Position numbers and translations under genes: made by a program
Notes under the pieces: model-generated
Seen by the model: only the letters and a program-made list of their open reading frames with translations
Told to the model about the DNA's origin: nothing
Database searches by the model: none
From: Candidatus Campbellbacteria bacterium CG10_big_fil_rev_8_21_14_0_10_35_52
GTDB lineage: Bacteria; Patescibacteriota; Minisyncoccia; Phycocordibacterales; UBA2163
Direction of reading: 5' to 3'
DNA length: 11,539 nucleotides
Assembly (NCBI GenBank): GCA_002778715.1
Contig: PFAA01000038.1
Location: 1,468 to 13,006, forward strand
Part shown: positions 5,275 through 11,539 of the stretch, piece by piece
Layout: each line of letters starts with the position of its first letter
Numbering within the stretch: position 1 is the first letter of the stretch

Positions 5275-5496
5275 ACTTTATAGACTTTACAGACTTTATA
5301 AACTTTATAGACTTTATAGACTTTACGAACTTTATGACTTTATGACTTTATGGACTTTATGGACTTTATGGACTTTACGAACTTTACGAACTTTATAAAC
5401 TTTACAGACTTTATAAACTTTACAGACTTTATAAACTTTATAGACTTTATAGACTTTATAGACTTTATGACTTTACAGACTTTACGAACTTTATGG
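5275..5496. repeat. ACTTTAYRR minisatellite, 25 units
   Basis: Twenty-five head-to-tail units of ACTTTA plus a short suffix: 22 units of 9 bp and 3 of 8 bp. The suffix comes from a small set: TAG, CAG, TAA, CGA, TGG or TG. The order is TAG CAG TAA TAG TAG CGA, then TG TG TGG TGG TGG CGA CGA, then TAA CAG TAA CAG TAA, then TAG TAG TAG TG CAG CGA TGG. The last unit contains the pyrG stop codon (5491-5493). A 4-unit relative lies at 3357-3392. Confidence 0.95.
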
Positions 5497-7155
5497 ACTT
5501 TTAATCGTCTTAACACATACTTTTATAAAAGCAGTGAAAAGCGGATGCGGGCAAAGCGGCCGCGCTTGAAATTCCGGATGAAACTGCGTGGACAAAAAAA
5601 ATGGATGTTTATTGGGAGGAAGCTCAACTATTTCCATAAGCTTTCCGTCCGATGACACTCCCGAAAACACCATACCACCTGATGATAATTTTTCAATATA
5701 TTCAGGATTTACTTCGTAGCGATGTCTGTGTCTTTCTTTAATTATATTTTTACCGTATGCTTTTCTTGCAATAGTTCCCTCTTTTAACCGCGCTTCATAT
5801 GAACCGAGACGCATCGTGCCACCGTAATTATTCTCCTTTAATTTCTTTTTTTGGTCTGGCATTATATCTATTACAGCATCTTTTGTTTTTGGATTAATCT
5901 CCGAGGTATTCGCGTCTTTCATTCCTAAAACATTCCTTGAGTATTCAATTATCGCTAATTGCATTCCGTAACAAATTCCAAAATATGGTTTTTTGTTCTC
6001 GCGCGCCCATTGAATGACTTTGAGCTTGCCTTCTACTCCGTCTTTACCAAAACCGCCGGGTATTAAGATACCGTCATATTTTGATAAAGATTTTAATTTA
6101 TTTTTATTAATGTCAAATTCTTTTGAATCAAGCCTGTGAAGGAGCGGTTTTACTCCAAACTCATAGGAAGAAAATTTCAAAGCTTCAATTATGGATATAT
6201 AAGCGTCAGATAATATAAAATCTCCCGTATCAAAATATTTTCCAACTATCGCTATATTCACTTCTCTCTTGCCAGCTAAAATTTTCCCGCTTTTGCTGGT
6301 AAAATTTCTCCATTTTTTTAAATTGGTATTTTTTCTTGCTTTGCCGTATCCAAGAAGTTTAAGGATTATATTCCCAAGATTATCTTTTTCAAAATTAATC
6401 GGAACATCGTAAATACTTTCAATATCCGGAGCCGATATTACATATTCTGTCCGCACACTGCACGATATGGCTATCTTTTCTTTTCGTTTTTTATCAAGCA
6501 GTCTTTCGCTTCTTGCGATTATAATGTCCGGCTGGACACCGTATGAATTTAAGAGCCGCACCGCATTTTGCGTCGGTTTTGATTTCATCTCACCAAGTTT
6601 TTTTGGTATGGGCAAATAACTCATCATTATAAAAAGAACATCATTTGGTTTTTTAACATTAAGAACACGGGCGGCTTCTATAAACATTATATTCTGATAA
6701 TCGCCTATGGTGCCTCCTATTTCTATAATTGAAATATCCGACCCATTCCTCTCCGCCGCTTTGTTTATTCTGTAAATTATTTCATCGCGAATATGCGGTA
6801 TTGCTTCAACACACTTCCCTTTATAACCAAGATTTCTTTCTCTTTCAATAACGCTCTTATATACCATACCGCTTGTAATATAATCTTCTTTCGTCAGGTC
6901 TATGTCTAAAAATCGTTCATAATTGCCCATATCCTGGTCGCATTCTAAACCGTCTTTAAGAACAAACGCTTCGCCGTGTTCTGTTGGGTTCATAGTTCCT
7001 GCGTCAACATTTAAGTATGGGTCTATTTTAATAAGATTTATACTGAAACCTCTTGCCTGCAAGATATTGCCTATTGAAGACGCCGCTATACCCTTACCGA
7101 CACCAGACATAACTCCGCCTATAATGAATATATATTTATGATTTTTTCTGTTCAT
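5491..7155 (-). CDS. pyrG: CTP synthase (glutamine-hydrolysing)
   Basis: It converts UTP, ATP and glutamine to CTP. The 554 residues are near the usual ~540. The N-terminal amidoligase domain (1 to about 275) opens with IIGGVMSGVGKGIAASSIG (11-29), including the P-loop Lys21, then KIDPYLNVDAGTMNPTEHGE (43-62). The C-terminal class I glutaminase domain (about 299-545) has the oxyanion loop PGGFG (366-370), nucleophile Cys395 in FGICYGMQ, and His526/Glu528 in QFHPEF. Tyr follows the Cys where most homologues have Leu. It overlaps ftsX by 4 bases (ATGA), implying translational coupling. The last residues (KSP) and the TAA come from the first minisatellite unit, so the array may have replaced the original 3' end. 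Confidence 0.97.
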   Translation of the reverse strand: MNRKNHKYIFIIGGVMSGVGKGIAASSIGNILQARGFSINLIKIDPYLNVDAGTMNPTEHGEAFVLKDGLECDQDMGNYERFLDIDLTKEDYITSGMVYKSVIERERNLGYKGKCVEAIPHIRDEIIYRINKAAERNGSDISIIEIGGTIGDYQNIMFIEAARVLNVKKPNDVLFIMMSYLPIPKKLGEMKSKPTQNAVRLLNSYGVQPDIIIARSERLLDKKRKEKIAISCSVRTEYVISAPDIESIYDVPINFEKDNLGNIILKLLGYGKARKNTNLKKWRNFTSKSGKILAGKREVNIAIVGKYFDTGDFILSDAYISIIEALKFSSYEFGVKPLLHRLDSKEFDINKNKLKSLSKYDGILIPGGFGKDGVEGKLKVIQWARENKKPYFGICYGMQLAIIEYSRNVLGMKDANTSEINPKTKDAVIDIMPDQKKKLKENNYGGTMRLGSYEARLKEGTIARKAYGKNIIKERHRHRYEVNPEYIEKLSSGGMVFSGVSSDGKLMEIVELPPNKHPFFLSTQFHPEFQARPLCPHPLFTAFIKVCVKTIKSP

Positions 7156-8087
7156 TCTCTGTTTTTGAGATACTTTCTAACGGCTAAATAACTTGACACA
7201 GCGCCCAATAGTATGCCAACACCGAGAATAATAATAAATATTTTAGAAAATGTGTTTATATAATAATCAAATAAATTCATACCACCAAAAAAATTTTCCG
7301 TGATTGGCCCAAGCCAAATTGTAAGAGGATAAAAAAGAATCAAGGTTATTATAGCGGATATTATGCCATACATTATTCCTTCAAAAACAAACGGCCCGCG
7401 AATATACGAATTGCTGGCGCCGACAAGTTTCATTACGGAGATTTCATCACGAGCGGTATAAATAGCGAGCTTAATCGTGCTAAAAGTAATTATAATAGAG
7501 GCGATTACAAGAATTGTTGTGATAATAAATCCAAGTATTTTCGATGAATCAATAATTTTTGTAAGCTTATCAATAGCGTTCTTGTTCTTAAAAGGATTTA
7601 CATCGTCTATTATCGGTATATCGTCTGTCGCGGACAATATACTTTCATTTTTAAGAAACTCCACAATGCCTTCATATTGCGATATTTCTTTTGCTTTTAT
7701 GTTTAAATTCGCGCCGAGAGGATTCTCGCCAAGCTCGTCAAGTGCTTGCAATGTAAGCTGGTCGTCTTTATGTCGTGTCTTAAATTGCTCAAGCGCTTTT
7801 TCTTTAGACACATATTCAACAAAAGCGACTTCGGGAAGCGTTTCTAAAGATTTTTTAAGCTCAAGTATATCTTCTTCCAAAGCATTCGTAACAAAATACA
7901 CATTTACATCAACCTTGTCTTTTATTTGATTAAGCGACGCTTTAAGCGTTGCTCCAACAAATATAAGCAAACCAAGAACAAAGAGCGTCATCGTCATCAC
8001 TAAAACTGAAGCAAACGAAACAAATCCATTTCTCCAAAAATTTACAAAGCCCGATTTTATTATTCTTTTTGTGTCAGTCCATAACAT
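7152..8087 (-). CDS. ftsX: Cell division protein FtsX
   Basis: FtsX is the membrane subunit of FtsEX, which couples ATP hydrolysis at the division site to activation of peptidoglycan hydrolases outside. The 311 residues show the family layout: a basic N-terminus, helix 1 (21-48), an extracytoplasmic domain (about 50-180, with VDVNVYF and LPEVAFVEYVSKEKALEQF), then helices at about 184-209, 234-258 and 281-303. The conserved ARDEISVMKLVGASNSYIRG (212-231) lies between helices 2 and 3. It follows ftsE by 64 bases and its TGA overlaps the pyrG ATG. The chosen ATG has others just upstream, but they are out of frame. No Shine-Dalgarno is seen. Confidence 0.95.
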   Translation of the reverse strand: MLWTDTKRIIKSGFVNFWRNGFVSFASVLVMTMTLFVLGLLIFVGATLKASLNQIKDKVDVNVYFVTNALEEDILELKKSLETLPEVAFVEYVSKEKALEQFKTRHKDDQLTLQALDELGENPLGANLNIKAKEISQYEGIVEFLKNESILSATDDIPIIDDVNPFKNKNAIDKLTKIIDSSKILGFIITTILVIASIIITFSTIKLAIYTARDEISVMKLVGASNSYIRGPFVFEGIMYGIISAIITLILFYPLTIWLGPITENFFGGMNLFDYYINTFSKIFIIILGVGILLGAVSSYLAVRKYLKNRE

Positions 8088-8152
8088 ATAACATATATTA
8101 ATTTTAATCTTATATTTTTATTTCGTGTTTTTTATTTTTTATTTTACATTTG

Positions 8153-8833
8153 CTACAACGCATACTTTCCTTTTTTATCATCTCTTACGACTCTGCCGCT
8201 ATCCATTGTAATAACTCTGCCACCGACAGAATCCACAACGCCTTTATTATGAGTGGTCAAAATCACAATAGTGCCGAGGTCATTTATTTTTTTAAGTATC
8301 TGAACAACATCGTATGTATTTATCGGGTCTAAATTTCCAGTCGGCTCATCAGCGATTACAATATCCGGCTGATTTACGATAGCGCGGGCTATAGCGACCC
8401 GTTGTTTTTCTCCTCCCGAGAGCTCTCGCGGGAAATTCCATAATTTATCTCCGAGGTCAACAAGCTCAAGAACATGTGGAACATCAGACGCTATTTCATC
8501 ATCTGTCCTTCCCGCCGCTTCCATAGCAAACGCAATATTTTCATACGCTGTTTTATTCGGCAAAAGTCTAAAATCTTGAAACACAGCGCCTATCCTTCTT
8601 CTAAAATCGTTTAATTCCGATTTTGAAAGGTCGTGTATATCGGATGATTCAAAAAATACGCTTCCAATAGACGGTCTCTCTTCGGCAAGAAGCATTTTAA
8701 TGAGTGTCGTCTTGCCGGCGCCTGAATGTCCCACAATTGATATAAATTCTTTTGGAGCGATAGAAAGCGTTATATTATCAAGGGCGGCGGAACCTCCATT
8801 ATAAATTTTTGAAACTTGGTCAAAATAAATCAT
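8153..8833 (-). CDS. ftsE: Cell division ATP-binding protein FtsE
   Basis: FtsE is the ABC ATPase partner of FtsX. The 226 residues have every motif in place: Walker A GHSGAGKTT (35-43), Q-loop Gln86 in VFQDFRLLPNKTAYENI, signature LSGGEKQR (138-145), Walker B IVIADEPTGNLD (158-169), and the H-loop His195 in LTTH. The DFRLLPNKT stretch and the length are typical of FtsE rather than of LolD-type ATPases. It is the first gene of the ftsE-ftsX-pyrG operon, behind a terminator-like hairpin and a -10 box 8 bases before the ATG. There is no Shine-Dalgarno. It ends in TAG. Confidence 0.97.
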   Translation of the reverse strand: MIYFDQVSKIYNGGSAALDNITLSIAPKEFISIVGHSGAGKTTLIKMLLAEERPSIGSVFFESSDIHDLSKSELNDFRRRIGAVFQDFRLLPNKTAYENIAFAMEAAGRTDDEIASDVPHVLELVDLGDKLWNFPRELSGGEKQRVAIARAIVNQPDIVIADEPTGNLDPINTYDVVQILKKINDLGTIVILTTHNKGVVDSVGGRVITMDSGRVVRDDKKGKYAL

Positions 8834-8841
8834 AAAAATAA

Positions 8842-8847
8842 ACTATA
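8842..8847 (-). promoter_or_regulatory. Candidate -10 box for the ftsE operon
   Basis: TATAGT on the minus strand ends 8 bases before the ftsE ATG, again implying a leaderless or nearly leaderless transcript. It sits just past the prfB terminator-like hairpin. No -35 at proper spacing is evident. Confidence 0.4.
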
Positions 8848-8868
8848 AGCGTGAAATAAAAATTAAAA

Positions 8869-8931
8869 CTACGGCAAAGATTCAAAATAATTTTATCATT
8901 TCCACATATTGTTTTGCATTTATTGCCGTAG
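8869..8931 (-). terminator. Rho-independent-like terminator of prfB
   Basis: CTACGGCAA (8869-8877) is the exact complement of TTGCCGTAG (8923-8931). Pairing continues inward with few mismatches to about 8891/8908, giving a ~23-bp imperfect stem. On the minus strand the stem is followed by TTTTAATTTTTATTT. It stands between the prfB stop and the ftsE promoter, so it should end prfB transcripts. The stem is longer than a usual terminator, and the plus strand also has T-runs further on. Confidence 0.65.
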
Positions 8932-8970
8932 CTCCATGATTTTTGTTTTTAACTTTTTGTCTTCTTTATT

Positions 8971-9846
8971 TTACTCTAAATTTTTCTCTGCGTCCAGAAA
9001 TTCTTGTATATCGCCGTTCAAAACCTTATTAGTATCGCGAATTTCAACATTTGTTCTGTGGTCTTTTACCATTTTATATGGATGAAGCACATAAGAACGA
9101 ATCTGATTTCCCCATTCTATACTGATTGTTTTGCTGATAGAAAGTCCTTTTTTCTCCTTTTTTCTGTCTTCTTCTCTCTTTCTAAAAAGTTTGCCTTTTA
9201 ATAATTCCAGCGCTCTCTCTCTATTTTGCGCCTGCAAGCGTTCCGATTCAACATGCGCAGACAAACCTGTTTCTTTGTGAACTATTCGCACCGCTGTTTC
9301 GCGTTTGTTCACATTTTGTCCTCCTGGACCGCTTGAACGCGCGAATTGTATTTCAATATCATTATCTAAAATTTCAAAATCGGCAAATTTCTGAAGTTTT
9401 GGCGCGACTTCAACCATTGAAAAAGAAGTGTGCCGAAGTTTTTTCGCGGAAAAAGGCGAAACGCGGACAAGACGATGAACTCCTGATTCATTTTTTAAAA
9501 TTCCGTAAGAATTTTTTCCTATCGCTTCAAATGTAATATTTCTGTATCCGCCATGGTCATTTTCATTTTTGTGCAGTATGTATATTTGCCATCCTTTCTT
9601 TTCTATGAATTTCTCATACATAGAAAAAAGCATCGCTGAAAAATCCTCCGCGTCATCGCCTCCCGCGCCGGAAAAAATCGTTATGATGGCGTTTGAATTA
9701 TCATACTTGCCTACTCCTTGCTCCAGCGCCTTAAGCTTGTCGAGTTCTCTAATAACGGTTTGCGCTTTGTTTTTATCACTCCAGAAATCAGCTTTCTGTA
9801 TTTTCTCTTCAAGCTCTTTAATTTTTTGTTTAATATCTTTTTTCAT
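8971..9846 (-). CDS. prfB: Peptide chain release factor 2, short form
   Basis: RF2 recognises UAA and UGA and triggers peptide release. The RF2-type anticodon tripeptide SPF is at 130-132 (RLVRVSPFSAKKLRHTSF) and the catalytic GGQ at 175-177 (ARSSGPGGQNVNKRETAVR). The product has 291 residues against about 365 in E. coli. The N-terminal helical domain lacks roughly 50 residues between the WSDKNKAQ region and GAGGDDAEDF, plus the part before the usual frameshift site, so there is no autoregulatory in-frame UGA. The ATG is the only plausible start: it follows the encoded CCA of tRNA-Thr(CGT) with no gap, and a GAGG inside the tRNA acceptor stem lies 8 bases before it. prfB-ftsE-ftsX is a common gene order. 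Confidence 0.95.
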   Translation of the reverse strand: MKKDIKQKIKELEEKIQKADFWSDKNKAQTVIRELDKLKALEQGVGKYDNSNAIITIFSGAGGDDAEDFSAMLFSMYEKFIEKKGWQIYILHKNENDHGGYRNITFEAIGKNSYGILKNESGVHRLVRVSPFSAKKLRHTSFSMVEVAPKLQKFADFEILDNDIEIQFARSSGPGGQNVNKRETAVRIVHKETGLSAHVESERLQAQNRERALELLKGKLFRKREEDRKKEKKGLSISKTISIEWGNQIRSYVLHPYKMVKDHRTNVEIRDTNKVLNGDIQEFLDAEKNLE

Positions 9847-9922
9847 TGGAGCCGCCTCGCAGAATTGAACTGCGGACCTATGCGTTACGAATGCATTGCT
9901 CTACCAACTGAGCTAAGGCGGC
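9847..9922 (-). tRNA. tRNA-Thr (anticodon CGT), CCA encoded
   Basis: Acceptor stem GCCGCCT with AGGCGGC, D arm GCTC/GAGC, anticodon loop TTCGTAA (anticodon CGT, reads ACG), T arm CGCAG-TTCAATT-CTGCG, discriminator T, then an encoded CCA at 9849-9847. The last pair of the anticodon stem (31-39) is A with C, an oddity. The base after CCA is the A of the prfB start codon. It follows tRNA-Thr(GGT) by 41 bases and is probably co-transcribed with it and with prfB. Confidence 0.95.
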
Positions 9923-9963
9923 ATTAAATCTTAACTTTTCTAAAATATCTTTCTATCTAAGGG

Positions 9964-10036
9964 AGCCGCTCGCCGGGATTGAACCGGCGACCTTGTCCTT
10001 ACCATGGACACGCTCTACCAACTGAGCTAGGGCGGC
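9964..10036 (-). tRNA. tRNA-Thr (anticodon GGT)
   Basis: Acceptor stem GCCGCCC with GAGCGGC has one C-A mismatch at 6-67. D arm GCTC/GAGC; anticodon stem TGTCC/GGACA with loop ATGGTAA, anticodon GGT, reading ACC and ACT; T arm GCCGG-TTCAATC-CCGGC; discriminator T. CCA is not encoded (the next bases are CCC), unlike its neighbour. It is the first gene of the tRNA-Thr, tRNA-Thr, prfB run. Confidence 0.95.
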
Positions 10037-10046
10037 GTAATAATTA

Positions 10047-10052
10047 AGTATA
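10047..10052 (-). promoter_or_regulatory. -10 box of the tRNA-Thr / prfB transcript
   Basis: TATACT on the minus strand ends 10 bases before the tRNA-Thr(GGT) 5' end. It lies in the 51-bp divergent gap shared with alr. No clear -35. Confidence 0.5.
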
Positions 10053-10076
10053 TCGCAAATCCGTCTTTTTTGGTAT

Positions 10077-10082
10077 TATAAT
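10077..10082 (+). promoter_or_regulatory. -10 box of alr
   Basis: A perfect TATAAT ends 5 bases before the alr ATG, overlapping an extended form, TGGTATTAT. A start at normal spacing would be at or within the ATG, so alr is probably leaderless; there is no room for, or sign of, a Shine-Dalgarno. Confidence 0.55.
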
Positions 10083-10087
10083 AAAAA

Positions 10088-11227
10088 ATGAAGCCAAACT
10101 TAAAAACATGGATTGAGATTGACAGAAAAGCCGCGCTTTCCAATGTAAAAGCAATTCGCTCAATCTTAAAGAAAAAGACGCGGCTTTACGCTGTTGTAAA
10201 ATCAAACGCGTATGGACACGGGCTTCGTGAATTTTCACTTATAGTCAACGGCAAAGTTGACGGCTTTTGCGTAGATAGCACGCGTGAAGGAAAAACATTA
10301 CGCGATGTCGGTATAAAAAAGCATATTCTTATCTTGGGTCCGACGCTTTCAAATAAAGAAGTAAAACTTGCCGCAGAAAATAATCTTGAAATTACAATAT
10401 CAACATTTGAGTCGCTTAAACAAATATCCGCAATAAAAGAAAAACCTTTTTTTCAAATAAAAGTTGATACAGGAATGCATAGACAAGGATTTTTTGTAAA
10501 AGATTTGCAAAAAGTTATTGATATTATAAAAAATGGCAATTTAAGCGGGAAATTAAAAGGAGTATATACTCATTTCGCGTCCGCGAAAGATGTTACTTAT
10601 CCATATTACACAAAGAATCAAATTGAAAAATTCAAAGAAGTTCAAATTATGTTTAAAAAATCTGGTTTTAATAATGTCATATTTCATTCATCCGCGACAG
10701 GAGGAACTATTTTATATCCTCAATCGCATTTTGATATGGTAAGAATTGGAATAGGACTATATGGCTATTTTCCGTCTAAAGAAAGTAAAATTCAGCATTC
10801 TTTAATAAATAAAAAAACACTTCATTTGAAAACGGTGTTGAGTTGGAAAACAAAAATAAGCGAGATTAAAAAATTAAAGAAAGGAGATTTTGTCGGATAT
10901 GATTTGACTGAAAAAATAGATAATGATACTTTTGTCGCGATAATACCTATCGGATATTGGCATGGGTTCTCCAGAGCGCTGTCGCATAAAGGACAAGTGC
11001 TGATAAAAGGCAAAAAATGCAAGGTTGTCGGAAGAGTATCTATGGATATAATTATCATAAATTGCGGAAATATAAATACTAAGGTCGGCGATATCGTTAC
11101 AATAATCGGCAAAAGCGGTAAAAAAATATTTACAGCCGATGACCAAATGGATATTGCCGATACTATTATTTATACTTACGAAATTATCACAACAATAAAT
11201 CCTCTTATAAAAAGAATTGTTATTTAA
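10088..11227 (+). CDS. alr: Alanine racemase
   Basis: A PLP-dependent fold-type III enzyme that interconverts L- and D-alanine for peptidoglycan. The 379 residues match the usual length. The PLP lysine is Lys38 in AVVKSNAYGHG. KVDTGMHRQGF (125-135) carries the conserved active-site Arg. Arg219 in MVRIGIGLYG contacts the PLP ring nitrogen in the family. The catalytic Tyr is Tyr271 in FVGYDLTEK, opening the C-terminal beta domain, with IPIGYWHGFSRALS (286-299) and GRVSMD (315-320). No membrane or signal segment, so it is cytoplasmic. It is the only gene on the plus strand and is divergent from the tRNA-Thr/prfB unit. The C-terminus is Ile-rich but intact. Confidence 0.96.
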   Translation: MKPNLKTWIEIDRKAALSNVKAIRSILKKKTRLYAVVKSNAYGHGLREFSLIVNGKVDGFCVDSTREGKTLRDVGIKKHILILGPTLSNKEVKLAAENNLEITISTFESLKQISAIKEKPFFQIKVDTGMHRQGFFVKDLQKVIDIIKNGNLSGKLKGVYTHFASAKDVTYPYYTKNQIEKFKEVQIMFKKSGFNNVIFHSSATGGTILYPQSHFDMVRIGIGLYGYFPSKESKIQHSLINKKTLHLKTVLSWKTKISEIKKLKKGDFVGYDLTEKIDNDTFVAIIPIGYWHGFSRALSHKGQVLIKGKKCKVVGRVSMDIIIINCGNINTKVGDIVTIIGKSGKKIFTADDQMDIADTIIYTYEIITTINPLIKRIVI

Positions 11228-11256
11228 TAATAATTTAATCACCTCTCCTTCAACTC

Positions 11257-11306
11257 TTCAAATAGCGCCAAACTTTCCCATATGGGGTGGAAGCGCTCTA
11301 TTTGAA
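11257..11306. repeat. Hairpin behind alr
   Basis: TTCAAATAG (11257-11265) pairs with CTATTTGAA (11298-11306), and CGC with GCG after a 2-base bulge. The loop contains CCCATATGGG. No T-run follows on the plus strand, so it is a poor terminator, though its position 30 bases behind the alr stop suits a 3' end. Confidence 0.45.
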
Positions 11307-11357
11307 AAAACTTGGACATCAAACTTCAAAATACAACTTTGGATTTTTATTATAGAT

Positions 11358-11380
11358 TTATGGAAGTCAGACTTCCATAA
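11358..11380. repeat. Dispersed palindrome, copy 2
   Basis: Eleven-base arms TTATGGAAGTC and GACTTCCATAA flank one central A. The same arms, one base shorter, occur at 420-440. Confidence 0.65.
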
Positions 11381-11441
11381 CTTCCAAATATTTTTGTTCG
11401 CTCCGCTTCCAAAATACAAACAAGCCTCTGCCCCCGCTCGT

Positions 11442-11470
11442 CCAGCCCTTCGCTCTCAGCGAGGGGCTGG
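11442..11470. repeat. GC-rich hairpin with a tRNA-like T-loop motif behind it
   Basis: CCAGCCCTTCGCT pairs with AGCGAGGGGCTGG over 13 positions (one G-T) around CTC. GGTTCAAGTCC, a typical tRNA T-loop string, follows at about 11474-11484, but its flanks do not form a 5-bp T stem and no other tRNA parts are seen. It could be a worn tRNA remnant or chance. Confidence 0.4.
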
Positions 11471-11497
11471 GCTCGGTTCAAGTCCATCGTCGCTGTA

Positions 11498-11539
11498 AAA
11501 CGCAAAAATCCAAATGCTCCGCATTTGGATTTAGCGTTT
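11498..11539. repeat. Long hairpin at the window edge
   Basis: AAATCCAAATGC (11506-11517) and GCATTTGGATTT (11521-11532) pair perfectly around TCC. After a small internal loop, AAACGC pairs with GCGTTT, which ends exactly at the window end. The stem may continue beyond it. If Ts follow on the plus strand it would be a strong terminator. Confidence 0.55.

Larger units (their letters stand above)
11228..11539. other. Gene-free 3' flank of alr
   Basis: No credible coding frame. The stretch holds four hairpins or palindromes and turns GC-richer between about 11400 and 11500, unlike the rest of the window, which suggests a different origin for that part. The window ends inside or at the end of a hairpin. 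Confidence 0.55.

Noticed and set aside
5350..5655. Plus-strand frame beginning with MDF/NF repeats
   Set aside because: It is a translation of the minisatellite running into the antisense of pyrG.
7152..7154. TGA recoded as a sense codon, as in SR1/Gracilibacteria
   Set aside because: RF2 is present, and TGA ends ftsX and the DedA-family gene at expected family lengths, with no in-frame TGA inside the conserved genes.
9847..9963. A programmed frameshift leader of prfB upstream of the ATG
   Set aside because: The sequence directly upstream is tRNA-Thr and then a 41-base spacer; there is no room for the usual first ~25 codons and no matching slippery site before the ATG.
11217..11498. 93-residue plus-strand open frame behind alr
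   Set aside because: It starts within the alr 3' end and reads through two palindromes and the GC-rich hairpin; the sequence has no domain character.
11442..11500. A tRNA or tmRNA gene
   Set aside because: Only a T-loop-like string is present; its flanks do not pair as a T stem and there is no acceptor, D or anticodon arm in register.

Overview
The window looks like a piece of a small, AT-rich bacterial chromosome, most likely from the Candidate Phyla Radiation (Patescibacteria, Parcubacteria-like). This is inferred from protein style: a short release factor 2, a CTP synthase with a GICYGMQ nucleophile loop, an HTH protein carrying a C-terminal membrane helix, a stand-alone PaaX/Cas2-like protein, almost no Shine-Dalgarno sequences, and many short palindromes between genes. 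The standard genetic code fits: an RF2 gene is present and TGA ends two genes.

Layout. Positions 1-900 hold no credible gene but are full of hairpins and repeats. A membrane-anchored HTH gene (921-1613, minus) follows. It is bracketed by two same-orientation copies of a ~130-bp nested-stem element (592-726 and 1731-1862). Then come gatB (1866-3311, minus), a DedA/VTT-family membrane protein (3419-4084, minus), tRNA-Gln(CTG), and a PaaX/Cas2-like gene (4589-5134, minus) surrounded by three copies of a ~43-bp repeat. A 25-unit minisatellite (5275-5496) runs into the end of pyrG (5491-7155, minus). pyrG overlaps ftsX by 4 bp, and ftsE lies upstream, so ftsE-ftsX-pyrG reads as one operon. A long hairpin with a T-rich tail separates ftsE from prfB (8971-9846, minus). 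prfB starts at the base right after the encoded CCA of tRNA-Thr(CGT), which is preceded by tRNA-Thr(GGT). A 51-bp divergent promoter region leads to alr (10088-11227, plus). The last 312 bp hold only hairpins.

Working together. Most genes are housekeeping: GatB (transamidation giving Gln-tRNAGln and/or Asn-tRNAAsn), tRNAs for Gln and Thr, RF2 (termination at UAA/UGA), CTP synthase (nucleotides), FtsEX (control of septal wall hydrolysis) and alanine racemase (D-Ala for peptidoglycan). prfB-ftsE-ftsX is a widespread conserved gene order.

What is unusual lies between the genes: a two-copy structured element with compensatory base changes, a repeat family around a Cas2-fold gene, ACTTTAYRR minisatellites placed just behind two stop codons, and a tRNA fused directly to the prfB start codon.
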